The notes beneath the pieces are model-generated. The model was given only the letters and a program-made list of their open reading frames with translations. It had not been told where the DNA came from and ran no database searches. From Methylosinus sp. C49 (lineage in GTDB: Bacteria > Pseudomonadota > Alphaproteobacteria > Rhizobiales > Beijerinckiaceae), in contig NZ_AP022332.1 in the NCBI RefSeq assembly GCF_009936375.1, positions 2,822,501 through 2,886,500 of the forward strand: DNA of 64,000 bases. Direction: 5' to 3'. Positions 54,321-62,558 of the stretch are shown piece by piece (position 1 is the first letter of the stretch; each line of letters starts with the position of its first letter). A program made the position numbers and the translations under genes.

Positions 54321-54380
54321 CGCGTGGTTCTTTGAGCCGGCCGGCTTGCCGCCACGTAAAACAAGGCGCTAAAAGGCCGG
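54321..54380 (+). ncRNA. SAM-II riboswitch
   Basis: The stem CGTGG (54323-54327) pairs with CCACG (54352-54356), with TTCTTTGAGCCGGCCGGCTT inside and the conserved AAAACAA and GCTAAAAG (54368-54375) following. This matches the SAM-II (metA) aptamer of alphaproteobacteria, a pseudoknot that binds S-adenosylmethionine and usually hides the ribosome site. It lies 67 bases ahead of the metZ start codon, exactly the gene class SAM-II controls. Confidence 0.92.
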
Positions 54381-54446
54381 GTTTCCTCGTGAAATCCGCT
54401 TTTTGTCGCCGTGGCGCGCCCCGCGCGCCGCAGGGGAGACCTCGAG

Positions 54447-55640
54447 TTGAGCGACGACGAGAAGAAACTGCGCCCCGCGACACGGCTCGTGCATGGCGGG
54501 GGGCTGCGCTCGCAATTCGGCGAGCTGTCAGAGGCGATGTTCCTCACGCAGAGCTTCGCCTATCCGACGATGGAGGCCGCCGAGGCGCGCTTCAAGGGCG
54601 AGGACCCGGGCTTCATCTATTCGCGCTTCTCCAATCCGACCGTCGCGATGTTCGAGCAGCGCATGTGCCTGCTCGAGGGCGCCGAGGCGGCGCGCGCCAC
54701 GGCGAGCGGAATGGCCGCCGTCACCGCCGCGCTGCTGGCGCAGTTGCGCGCCGGCGATCATATTGTCGCGGCGCGGGCGCTGTTCGGCTCCTGTCTCTAT
54801 GTGGTGGAGGATCTGCTGCCGCGATTCGGCGTCGCCTCGACCTTGGTCGAAGGGGCCGATCTTTCGCAATGGAAGGCCGCCGTCCGCGAGGAGACCAAGC
54901 TCTTCTTCCTCGAGAGCCCGACCAATCCCGGGCTCGAGGTCTATGACATTCGCGCCATCGCCGAGATCGCCCATGAGGCGGGCGCGCGGCTCGTGGTCGA
55001 CAATGTCTTCGCCACGCCTCTGCTGCAAAAGCCCTTCGAATTGGGCGCCGATGTCGTCGTCTATTCGGCGACCAAGCATATTGACGGCCAGGGTCGGTGC
55101 CTGGGCGGCGTCATTTTGGCGTCGCAGGCGCTGATCGAGGAGAATATCCATAATTTCCTGCGCCAGACGGGGCCGGCTCTGTCGCCCTTCAACGCCTGGA
55201 CCATGCTGAAGGCGCTTGAGACTCTGCCGCTGCGCATCGCGCAGCAGACGGCCAGCGCGGCGCGGATCGCCGATTTCCTCGCCGAACAGAAGGAGATCGC
55301 CCGCGTCCTCTATCCTTTCCGCGCCGATCATCCGCAGGCGGAACTGGCGCGGCGGCAGATGACGGGCGGCGGCACGCTGGTGACATTCGATGTCGCCGGC
55401 GGCAAGGCGGCGGCCTTCCGCCTCGCCAACGCGCTGAAGATCGTCAAGATTTCCAATAATCTCGGCGACGCCAAGAGCCTCGTCACCCATCCGGCGACGA
55501 CGACGCATCAGCGGCTGACGCCAGAGGCGCGGGCGCTCATCGGCGTCGGCGATGGGCTGCTGCGCCTCTCGGTCGGGCTCGAGGATACGGATGATCTCCT
55601 CGACGATCTGGCGCGCGGCCTCGCCGCCGCGCGCGGCTGA
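54447..55640 (+). CDS. metZ: O-succinylhomoserine sulfhydrylase
   Basis: A 397-residue PLP enzyme of the Cys/Met metabolism family that makes homocysteine directly from O-succinylhomoserine and sulfide. The PLP lysine is Lys210 in VVYSATKHIDGQG. Other segments are FIYSRFSNPTVAMFEQR and LGDAKSLVTHPATTTHQRL. The start is TTG at 54447, seven bases after GGGGAGA; GTG at 54411 is in frame but badly spaced. The TTG start plus SAM-II upstream suggests translation control by methionine status. Confidence 0.95.
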   Translation: MSDDEKKLRPATRLVHGGGLRSQFGELSEAMFLTQSFAYPTMEAAEARFKGEDPGFIYSRFSNPTVAMFEQRMCLLEGAEAARATASGMAAVTAALLAQLRAGDHIVAARALFGSCLYVVEDLLPRFGVASTLVEGADLSQWKAAVREETKLFFLESPTNPGLEVYDIRAIAEIAHEAGARLVVDNVFATPLLQKPFELGADVVVYSATKHIDGQGRCLGGVILASQALIEENIHNFLRQTGPALSPFNAWTMLKALETLPLRIAQQTASAARIADFLAEQKEIARVLYPFRADHPQAELARRQMTGGGTLVTFDVAGGKAAAFRLANALKIVKISNNLGDAKSLVTHPATTTHQRLTPEARALIGVGDGLLRLSVGLEDTDDLLDDLARGLAAARG

Positions 55641-55646
55641 GCGCGG

Positions 55647-55889
55647 TCAGAACTGACCGAATTTCGCGCGGCGCTCGAGGTCGATGAGTCGGCCGCTGCG
55701 CCGCGCGGCGATCACGGGCGCCGGGGACGGCTCGGGCTCCTGCTCGGCTTGCGGGATCGCGACCGGGACGACGATCGCCCCGCGCGTCTCGAACACGCCG
55801 AAGGCGCGGCGCTCGCCGGCGAGCGTGCGCAAAAACTCACGAAAGAATGCGCCCACCCCAGCGCGATTGCTCATTGAAAGTCGAAACAC
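55647..55889 (-). CDS. Small protein of unknown function
   Basis: An 80-residue basic protein, SNRAGVGAFFREFLRTLAGE, continuing with RRAFGVFETRGAIVVPVAIP and ending RRSGRLIDLERRAKFGQF, with a proline/glutamate-rich linker. GAGGGG lies six bases ahead of the GTG at 55889; an ATG five codons later is possible. It converges with metZ, stops six bases apart. No family is recognised. Confidence 0.6.
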   Translation of the reverse strand: MFRLSMSNRAGVGAFFREFLRTLAGERRAFGVFETRGAIVVPVAIPQAEQEPEPSPAPVIAARRSGRLIDLERRAKFGQF

Positions 55890-55983
55890 TTTTTCCCCTC
55901 CCCGCGCCGCTTTGGCGACGCATCGTCTTTTCGAAGCGATGATCGGCGCCCGCTATCGCGGACGGTCGAATTCGGTTGGAAAA

Positions 55984-56364
55984 TCAGATGGAGAGAGGCG
56001 GCGCCCGTGCGCGCCGCGCATGATCCGCCGCAAAGACCACGGGGCGCGCGACCGACGCCCGCCATTGGGCCGCGGCCCAATCGGACGAGAGGACGCCGGA
56101 GACCTCCGGTCGCGCCGCCAACGGTCCCGCGCCACCGCAACAAAGAACGCAGAGATCACACGCTCCGAGGCCGGCGTCGGCATGGCCGATCGGAGCGGCC
56201 GAGGTCGCGTCAGAGGCTTCGGTGAGAGAGGTTTGGACGGCGAGCGTCGCGCAAATCTGCGCCGGGCCGAGCGCGGAATGGGCGAGCCCTGCCGTCGCGG
56301 GCGCGAGGGCCTGAATGGCCAGCGCCAACGAAAACAGCAATATGCCCGCCAAATTCCGACGCAT
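55984..56364 (-). CDS. DUF2946-like exported cysteine protein, downstream of the TonB receptor
   Basis: A 126-residue protein with a signal peptide (MRRNLAGILLFSLALAIQAL, cleavage near the Ala/Thr-rich ATAGLA). It contains the Cys-rich motif CDLCVLCCGGAG (C-x2-C-x2-CC), the feature of DUF2946 proteins that are often found beside copper and TonB receptor genes. GGAG precedes the ATG at 56364. It is transcribed in the same direction as, and 123 bases after, the receptor. A paralogue lies upstream of the receptor at 59132-59500. Confidence 0.78.
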   Translation of the reverse strand: MRRNLAGILLFSLALAIQALAPATAGLAHSALGPAQICATLAVQTSLTEASDATSAAPIGHADAGLGACDLCVLCCGGAGPLAARPEVSGVLSSDWAAAQWRASVARPVVFAADHARRARAPPLSI

Positions 56365-56486
56365 GAAAGCTCCTGCCTGCGACGATACGCGAGTCTGTCG
56401 CAATTCACCCCGCGGGGCAAGAGAGCGGACAGCGGGGAATGTGATGCGCCGCAGCATCCCCTCCCCCGCCATCATCGCGCATTCGG

Positions 56487-58943
56487 CTATTTCGCGCCCA
56501 GCTTCACATCGGAGAACATGCCCGAAGCCGGACCGCCGAAGTCGTATTTCAGGCCGAGGAAATAGGTCCGCTGCGGATAGGGGTTTGGATTGACGTAATA
56601 CTTCCACCGGCCGATGTTGTCGATGCCGGCGTTGAGCGTCCATTCCTTGCTGATCTTATAGGTCGCCTTGGCGTCGAAGACGAGATATTCGCTGTCCACG
56701 CTGCCATAATTATTATGGTTGAAGTCAGAGTTATTGAGGCTGACGAATGCCGCGGAGCCGTAACGCATGCCGGCGGCAATCGAAAACTCTTCGGTCGGCG
56801 CATAGGAGGCGACGGCGCGGATGCGAATACGCGGAATGCGCGGATATTGCATCCCCTGCACCCAGGGCTGCTGATAGTCGGACACGATCTTGGCGTCGGT
56901 GAAGGTCACGCTGCCGTTGAAGTCGAGCCCCTTCCAAACAATGTCCTTCAGCACGACGGCGCCTTCCACGCCGCGGAAGATCGCCTTGCCGACATTGGAG
57001 TTCTGCGACACGGAGACGCCGGTGGTGAAGTCGGTCTGCGAGAGGATCGCGTTCCAGCGATGGTCCATGAACAGCGAGATGCGCGGCCGCGCCTCGCCGA
57101 TGATGCCGTCGAACACGTCCTGCGTCACATATTCGCCGGTCAGATCATAGGAGGTGCCGCTCTCCGGCTGCAGCGTCGGATTGCTGATCGAGACGGAGTT
57201 GGGACCCGAGATGTTCTGGAACAGCTCGAGCACGGTGGGGAAGCGATAATAGCGTCCGACCGAGCCGCGCAGCGTGAGATCGGGGAAGACCTGATATTCG
57301 ATCGCGGCCTTGGGCGAGAAGGTCGGCTTGAAAACCGCCGGCAGCGTCGGCGGCGTGACCAGCACGGGCGGCCAGCCGGCGATGCCCGGCGCATAGCTCT
57401 GGCCGAGCGTGTTATTGACGCCGCCGAAGGCGCTCCAGAATTCCTGGCGGCCGCCCAATGTCAGCTTCCATTTGGGCGCGAGCCACCAGACATCTTGCAG
57501 ATAGAGCGCCTTGGTCTCGGTCTTGCCGAGGTTTATCGCCTGGATGGAATTGTAATAGTTGTCGGTGAAGAGATTGGTGTTGGTCTGCGTCTGGGCCAGC
57601 GAGTAAATGTCCCAATGCGCGCCGACCGAGACTTCGTGCCGGCCGAAATCCGTCCATTCGGGACGCCAGACGCCGCGAATGTCGAGCGTATGCCAGAAGC
57701 TGCCGGTCTGATTGACGTTCGAGCCCCGCGGATTGATCGAATAGGAGGTTCCGGCGGCGTTGGGCAGCCAGCCATAGGCGCGCGCCGTATTATTGTAGTC
57801 GCGCAGATAATTGTAAGAGGTTCCAGAGATATCGAAGTCGAAGACGCCCTTGGTGTCCGACTTCAGGGACAGCGCCTGCATCAGATGGGAGGCGTTGCCA
57901 TGGCTCGGATTGACGGTGAAGGGAAAAACGGCGTTGCCGACCTGCACATTGCCGTTCTGCGTGTTGTAGATCGGCACGCCATTGGCGTCGCGTATGTAGG
58001 TCGTCGGAAAAGTGTCGTCGATCAGCGACCAGAAGCCGAGCTGATAAGTGGCGTGGATTTTGGGCGCGAGCTCGTAGTCGAGCTTGATCTTGCCCATATG
58101 CTGCTGAGAATGATCGGCCTGATTGGCGCCGCCGACGAAGCGGGGATTGCCCGCCTGATCGACATCGGCATAGCCGCCGAAAATCGGCGTTCCGCTCACC
58201 TTTCCCGTCTTGACGTTGCCGCCCGGGAAAGTCTGCGACTGGCCCTGCGCGTCGAGCCGATCATAGCTGACCCAGAAGGAGAGATCGTTGATCTTGTGGC
58301 CGACGAGAAGATTCATGTCGCCGGCGAGATTGGTCTCCTTGGAGCCGTAGAGCGAATAGGGCTGCAGGCCGGCGTTGCCGGAGAAGTGAACCTCGAAATT
58401 CTCCGGCATGCGCGTCGTGATCGTCATCACGCCGCCCATGGAGTTGCCGGGATAGAGCGCCGAGAAAGGCCCGTAGATGAGGTCGATACGATCGATCTCG
58501 CCGGGCGACACCATGCCCCAGCGCGGCGCGGTGCTGAATGTGTTGCCGAACAGATTGGAGAGCAGAATATTATCGGCGTAGACGAGGTTCTGCGCCCCCG
58601 CGATCGGCGAGTTCACGCGCGTCTGCAATATGCCGTTGCGATCGCCGATGAAGCGCTCGCGCACCAGCACGCTCGGCAGATATTTCATCGTCTCGGCCGT
58701 GGTCATCACATTGACCGTGCGATCGATGTCGGCGCGGGTGACGCTCTCCACCACGGCGGGGATGTTCTCGGGAATGGCGCGACGGACCGGGGCCGCCGCC
58801 GGAGCCGGCGCATGTCCCTCGGCGCCGTTCGGGGCGCCGGCGATATCGATGCCGGGAAGCGCCTCCTGCGCCTGCGCCGCAGCAGCGAGCGAGAAAGCCA
58901 GCGCCCAGGCGGAGACGCCGCGCAGCAGATGGTGATGAATCAT
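56487..58943 (-). CDS. TonB-dependent outer-membrane receptor
   Basis: An 818-residue outer-membrane transporter. It has a signal peptide (AWALAFSLAAAAQAQ), an N-terminal plug (about residues 55-175: IPAVVESVTRADIDRTVNVM, IDLIYGPFSALYPGNSMGGV), and a 22-strand barrel with the RGSVGRYYRFPTVLELFQNI segment. It imports a metal chelate, siderophore or similar ligand with energy from TonB-ExbBD. The C-terminus is unusual: the last strand RTYFLGLKYDFGG is followed by about 14 more residues, so the protein does not end in the usual aromatic residue. DUF2946-like genes lie on both sides, pointing to copper; the ligand is inferred, not shown. Confidence 0.92.
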   Translation of the reverse strand: MIHHHLLRGVSAWALAFSLAAAAQAQEALPGIDIAGAPNGAEGHAPAPAAAPVRRAIPENIPAVVESVTRADIDRTVNVMTTAETMKYLPSVLVRERFIGDRNGILQTRVNSPIAGAQNLVYADNILLSNLFGNTFSTAPRWGMVSPGEIDRIDLIYGPFSALYPGNSMGGVMTITTRMPENFEVHFSGNAGLQPYSLYGSKETNLAGDMNLLVGHKINDLSFWVSYDRLDAQGQSQTFPGGNVKTGKVSGTPIFGGYADVDQAGNPRFVGGANQADHSQQHMGKIKLDYELAPKIHATYQLGFWSLIDDTFPTTYIRDANGVPIYNTQNGNVQVGNAVFPFTVNPSHGNASHLMQALSLKSDTKGVFDFDISGTSYNYLRDYNNTARAYGWLPNAAGTSYSINPRGSNVNQTGSFWHTLDIRGVWRPEWTDFGRHEVSVGAHWDIYSLAQTQTNTNLFTDNYYNSIQAINLGKTETKALYLQDVWWLAPKWKLTLGGRQEFWSAFGGVNNTLGQSYAPGIAGWPPVLVTPPTLPAVFKPTFSPKAAIEYQVFPDLTLRGSVGRYYRFPTVLELFQNISGPNSVSISNPTLQPESGTSYDLTGEYVTQDVFDGIIGEARPRISLFMDHRWNAILSQTDFTTGVSVSQNSNVGKAIFRGVEGAVVLKDIVWKGLDFNGSVTFTDAKIVSDYQQPWVQGMQYPRIPRIRIRAVASYAPTEEFSIAAGMRYGSAAFVSLNNSDFNHNNYGSVDSEYLVFDAKATYKISKEWTLNAGIDNIGRWKYYVNPNPYPQRTYFLGLKYDFGGPASGMFSDVKLGAK

Positions 58944-59131
58944 TTTTTTTCCTCCTGCGCCTTCGGACGGGCGCTTTCGGACATATCGCGGCCGCGGCCT
59001 CTCGAGGGCCGGCGCGCGCAGTCTCGACGATGACGGGATTGTGAAGGCGAGCGTTCCAACGAAGCGCCATGCGCCTCGGCGAAACGCCTCACGGGCTCAC
59101 GCCGTCGGCCAAAGGGCCGCAGCGTTTCGCT

Positions 59132-59500
59132 TCAGAAAAAGCCGGGAGGCGCGCGGGCGCGCTGCGCCTGGGGGAGACCGAAGCCGAGCCCGATGCGCGC
59201 GCCGAATGTCCAATTCGCCTCGGCGACGCTGCGCCGGCCGAGCCCATGACCCGCGACGGAGAAGAGAAGGAAAGGCGAGAAGCCGGCGAGGCAGCTCTGG
59301 CAGGCGATGCAGGCGCCGGCGTCCCTGTGGCCGCCACTCGGCGCGCGGCGATCGCCGGCTCCGTCGACCGCGGCGCAATACGCGGACTCCCCGCGTCCAT
59401 GCGCGGTCGCCGGGGGAACGCCGAGCGCATAGGCGGCGCTCAGCGCCTGAAGCGCCAAGGCGACGGCCGCCAGCAAGCCACTGAGAGAAAATCGACGCAT
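59132..59500 (-). CDS. DUF2946-like exported cysteine protein, upstream of the TonB receptor
   Basis: A 122-residue protein with a signal peptide (RRFSLSGLLAAVALALQALS, cleavage after AYA) and the Cys motif GACIACQSCLAGF (C-x2-C-x2-C). It resembles the protein at 55984-56364 in size, N-terminal Arg-Arg signal, and Cys motif, suggesting a duplicated pair flanking the receptor. The ATG at 59500 is preferred over an upstream TTG. It is 188 bases ahead of the receptor gene and in the same direction. Confidence 0.75.
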   Translation of the reverse strand: MRRFSLSGLLAAVALALQALSAAYALGVPPATAHGRGESAYCAAVDGAGDRRAPSGGHRDAGACIACQSCLAGFSPFLLFSVAGHGLGRRSVAEANWTFGARIGLGFGLPQAQRARAPPGFF

Positions 59501-59723
59501 CGCCACCAATCGCCGCCGGGAAAGACTTTTTCCCGTAGCCGAAGCTACGCGCAGCCAAAGGCGTGGGCAATCGAGCCGATACGCCGCCGAGGAGCTTTTC
59601 CTTGACCCGTGTCAATTATGTCACAGATTTTGCTACGCGGAGAGGCTCGGCGCCGGCTTTCACCAGTGGGCGGCGACGCATTCCACATTTCCCTTCGGCG
59701 CGATGCGTCCTAGAGTAGGCCCC

Positions 59724-60116
59724 ATGTATATAGCCATCACAAGAGACATTCAGGTCACTGCTCTGCCGGACTTTCTCCACGAGCAGTCGGACCCCGCCAA
59801 CGATCGCTTCGTCTGGTCCTACACGATCGAGATCGCCAATCTCGGCAAGGAGCGTGTCCAACTCCTGTCACGTCACTGGATCATCATCGACGCGTACGGG
59901 CGCAAGGAAGAAGTGAAGGGGCCGGGAGTGGTCGGCGAGCAGCCGGTTCTCGAGCCCGGCGAGACGTTCCGCTACGCCTCCGGCTGTCCGCTCGCGACGC
60001 CCTCGGGACTGATGAAGGGAAGCTACACGATGATCACCACCGACGGCGAGACCTTCGACATAGAGGTGCCGGCTTTCTCGCTGGACAGCCCGCTCTCCAA
60101 GCCGACGCTGAACTGA
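59724..60116 (+). CDS. apaG: Co2+/Mg2+ efflux protein ApaG
   Basis: A 130-residue beta-sandwich protein. It starts YIAITRDIQVTALPDFL and has FVWSYTIEIANLGKERVQLL, VGEQPVLEPGETFRYASGCP and MKGSYTMITTDGETFDIEVP, all typical of ApaG. The family is associated with cobalt/magnesium resistance, and its exact activity is uncertain. The ATG at 59724 gives the normal length; one seven codons earlier is also in frame. It lies nine bases before argE. Confidence 0.95.
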   Translation: MYIAITRDIQVTALPDFLHEQSDPANDRFVWSYTIEIANLGKERVQLLSRHWIIIDAYGRKEEVKGPGVVGEQPVLEPGETFRYASGCPLATPSGLMKGSYTMITTDGETFDIEVPAFSLDSPLSKPTLN

Positions 60117-60125
60117 GCGCGACGC

Positions 60126-61298
60126 ATGTCAGAGGACATTTCGACGATCGAGCGCGCGATCGAGCTGACCGGGCGGCTCGTCGCTTTCGACACGGAGAGC
60201 TCCAAATCCAATCTGGCGCTCATCGATTTCGTCGAATCCTATCTGCGCGCGCAGGATGTGCCCTGCATTCGCGCGCCCAACGCGACGGGCGACAAGGCGG
60301 CGATCTTCGCGACGATCGGCCCGCCGATCGCCGGGGGCGTGGTGCTTTCCGGCCATACGGATGTGGTGCCGGTGACGGGCCAGAGCTGGACGGCCGATCC
60401 CTTCACCCTGCGTCGCGAGGGCGACCGGCTGCTCGGGCGCGGCGCCGTCGACATGAAGGGCTTCGGAGCCGTCTGCCTCGCTATGATTCCCGAGTTCAAG
60501 GCGGCGGGGCTGACGCGGCCGATCCACATCTTCCTCAGCTATGACGAGGAGACGACCTGCCTCGGCCCGCTCGATCTCCTGGGGCGCCTCGGCTACGACC
60601 TGCCGCGTCCGGCCGCCGCCGTCATCGGCGAGCCGACTTCCATGCAGGTCGCCGACGCGCATAAGAGCGTGACGACCTTCGTCACCAGGGTCCGCGGCTA
60701 TGAGATTCATTCCGCCAATCTGCATCGCGGCGTCAGCGCGGTGCATGTCGCTCTGCTGCTCGGCGCGGAGCTGCTGCGAATCGGCGAGGAACTGGCCGCG
60801 GCGGGCGACCCCACCGGGCGCTTCGACCCGCCCTACTCCACTCTGCATATCGGCGTGATAGAGGGCGGCACGGCGCGCAACATCGTCGCCAAGGACTGCG
60901 TCTTCCATTGGGAGGTGCGCGGCGTGCCGGGAACCGACGCGGCCCGAATCGTCGAGGAGAGGCTTTCCGCCTATTCGGCGGAGCTGACGCAGAAGTTTTT
61001 TGCTCCCTTCCCGGGAACGGGAATAGAGACGCGAATGGAGGTGGCCGTTCCGGGCCTCGCGCCGCAGCCGGGCTCACCGGCGGAGACTCTGGCGCTACGG
61101 CTCGCCCGCGCCAATCGCACCATCGCGGTCCCCTACGCCTCAGAGGCCGGACACTTCCAGCAGACCGGCATTCCCAGCGTCATTTGCGGGCCCGGCCGCA
61201 TAGACGAGGCGCATCAGCCGGACGAATATATAGAAGTCGGCGAGCTCGCGGCCTGCGTCGACTTCATGCGCGGGCTCGCCCGCGAGCTCGGCGCCTGA
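60126..61298 (+). CDS. argE: Acetylornithine deacetylase
   Basis: A 390-residue M20-type metallohydrolase that makes ornithine from N-acetylornithine. The zinc site is seen in SGHTDVVPVTGQ (His77, Asp79), GRGAVDMKGF (Asp109) and SYDEETTCLGP (Glu). Other family segments are FRDKSVTTFVTRVRG-type lid residues around 180-200. It follows apaG after nine bases, so they are probably cotranscribed. The gene is complete, but ArgE and succinyl-diaminopimelate desuccinylase (DapE) are similar and the substrate is inferred from length and the SGHTDVVPVTG pattern. Confidence 0.9.
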   Translation: MSEDISTIERAIELTGRLVAFDTESSKSNLALIDFVESYLRAQDVPCIRAPNATGDKAAIFATIGPPIAGGVVLSGHTDVVPVTGQSWTADPFTLRREGDRLLGRGAVDMKGFGAVCLAMIPEFKAAGLTRPIHIFLSYDEETTCLGPLDLLGRLGYDLPRPAAAVIGEPTSMQVADAHKSVTTFVTRVRGYEIHSANLHRGVSAVHVALLLGAELLRIGEELAAAGDPTGRFDPPYSTLHIGVIEGGTARNIVAKDCVFHWEVRGVPGTDAARIVEERLSAYSAELTQKFFAPFPGTGIETRMEVAVPGLAPQPGSPAETLALRLARANRTIAVPYASEAGHFQQTGIPSVICGPGRIDEAHQPDEYIEVGELAACVDFMRGLARELGA

Positions 61299-61321
61299 GA
61301 GCGCCGAGCGGGCTCGGGCCT

Positions 61322-61729
61322 TTAGTAGCAGGCCCAGACCCAATGGCCGACCCAGCGCCAGCACGGCCCGACGCCATAATTATACCAGCGCCCATGCCAG
61401 TAACGGCCTCGCCCACCGTGGCCATAGGCGGGGCCGCCGTGCCAGCCGCCGCCGTGCCAGCCGCCGCCATGCCAACCGCCACCGCCATGGCCGCCCCCAT
61501 GCCAGCCGCCGTGACCGCCTCCGTGCCAGCCGCCGCCGTGGCCGCCCCCATGCCAGCCGTCGCCGCCATGGCCGCCTCCGTGCCAGCCGCCGCCGCCATG
61601 GCCGCCTCCGTGCCAGCCGCCGCCATGGCCACCACCATGACCGCCGCCGCCGTGATGCTGAGCAAACGCTTCCGACGGCAGCGCGAGCGCGGCGCCCAGC
61701 GCGACGACCAGCGATAATTTCTTGAACAT
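61322..61729 (-). CDS. Exported Gly/His/Trp-rich repeat protein
   Basis: A 135-residue protein. A signal peptide (MFKKLSLVVALGAALALPSE, cleavage after AFA) is followed by a low-complexity stretch of about 80 residues built from units such as GGGHGGGWHG, and a conserved-looking C-terminal part GRGRYWHGRWYNYGVGPC ending WVWACY with two cysteines. GGAG lies seven bases ahead of the ATG. More than 20 His suggest metal binding. The C-terminal motif resembles small exported proteins of unknown function found in rhizobia. It converges with argE. Confidence 0.75.
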   Translation of the reverse strand: MFKKLSLVVALGAALALPSEAFAQHHGGGGHGGGHGGGWHGGGHGGGGWHGGGHGGDGWHGGGHGGGWHGGGHGGWHGGGHGGGGWHGGGWHGGGWHGGPAYGHGGRGRYWHGRWYNYGVGPCWRWVGHWVWACY

Positions 61730-61984
61730 CGGAATTCTCCTCACTTCGCTGCGAAGCGCGCGGAGCCCCTCCGCCCCGATGCTTCCAAGAGCGACATAAT
61801 CCCCCGCCGAGGCCGCCGACTGTGAGTTGTCGCACAGACCTAGCCCAATTCCTACCGCCGAAGGCGCCGCAGCGCGGCGCCGGCCGCCATTGATTTCGGG
61901 ATAAGGCCGGCTATAGTCCGCGCCCGTTGCAAGGCGGCTTCCTGCCGGCACGAAGGCGCGCGCGCCGCTTCTAAGAGATCGAAC

Positions 61985-62467
61985 ATGAAATTGATCCAGA
62001 CCGCCCAAGCTCAGACGGCCCCTGCTCAGACCGACGCTCCTGCGGCGCCTCCCGCTCCGCCCGTCCCCGCCGCTCCCCTCGCGCCGACGGCTACCTCGGC
62101 GCCGCCCGTCCCGCCCAGCACGACAGTGCAGACGGCGCCGGATTCGGGCGCGCCCCCGGCGGCTCCGGCTCCCGACATGATCACGCAGCTCGTGCCGCTG
62201 CTGTTCGTCACGCTGATCGTCTATTTCATCGTGCTGCGTCCGCAAGCGCGCCGCACGAAAGAGCAGAAGGACTCGCTCAAGAATGTGCGGCGCGGCGACA
62301 CGGTCGTCACCAGCGGCGGGCTGATCGGCAAGGTCACTAAGACCATCGACGACGCCGAGGTCGAGGTCGAGATCGCGCAGAACATCCGCGTGCGCGTGCT
62401 GCGCTCCGCCATCGCCGAGGTGCGCGCCAAGGGCGAGCCGGTGAAGGATCAGGCGGCCTCGCGCTAG
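61985..62467 (+). CDS. yajC: Sec translocon accessory subunit YajC
   Basis: A 160-residue inner-membrane protein: a Pro/Ala-rich N-terminal extension of about 55 residues, one membrane segment (ITQLVPLLFVTLIVYFIVLR), then the conserved KDSLKNVRRGDTVVTSGGLI and GKVTKTIDDAEVEVEIAQNI. It works with SecDF in protein translocation. The N-terminal extension is longer than in enterobacteria. It precedes secD after a hairpin and T-rich tract. Confidence 0.94.
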   Translation: MKLIQTAQAQTAPAQTDAPAAPPAPPVPAAPLAPTATSAPPVPPSTTVQTAPDSGAPPAAPAPDMITQLVPLLFVTLIVYFIVLRPQARRTKEQKDSLKNVRRGDTVVTSGGLIGKVTKTIDDAEVEVEIAQNIRVRVLRSAIAEVRAKGEPVKDQAASR

Positions 62468-62494
62468 CCGCTGCTCGGAACGCGACGCCTCGCA

Positions 62495-62532
62495 TCCCGG
62501 CCGCCGCGCCCGGCGCCGGGACCTTTCTTTTA
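62495..62532 (+). terminator. Terminator-like hairpin between yajC and secD (possible attenuator)
   Basis: TCCCGGC (62495-62501) and GCCGGGA (62515-62521) form perfect arms around a GC-rich loop that can pair internally (GCCG/CGGC), followed by CCTTTCTTTT. It sits between two genes normally cotranscribed, so partial termination is the likelier use. Confidence 0.6.
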
Positions 62533-62558
62533 GGACCGCCCCACAGGACCGACGATCC

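Noticed and set aside
56715-59033. 772-residue open frame opposite the TonB receptor
   Set aside because: It is a shadow frame; the receptor on the minus strand has plug and barrel motifs throughout.
59616-59861. 81-residue minus-strand frame overlapping apaG
   Set aside because: It overlaps the apaG start, lacks a ribosome site and has no family pattern.
61304-61322. CCGAGC/GCTCGG hairpin with CCTTT after argE
   Set aside because: The loop is only two bases and the T tract is three; too weak to call.
61440-61640. Regular repeats that look like a CRISPR array
   Set aside because: They are the codon repeats of the Gly/His/Trp protein, with no spacers of constant length and no cas gene nearby.
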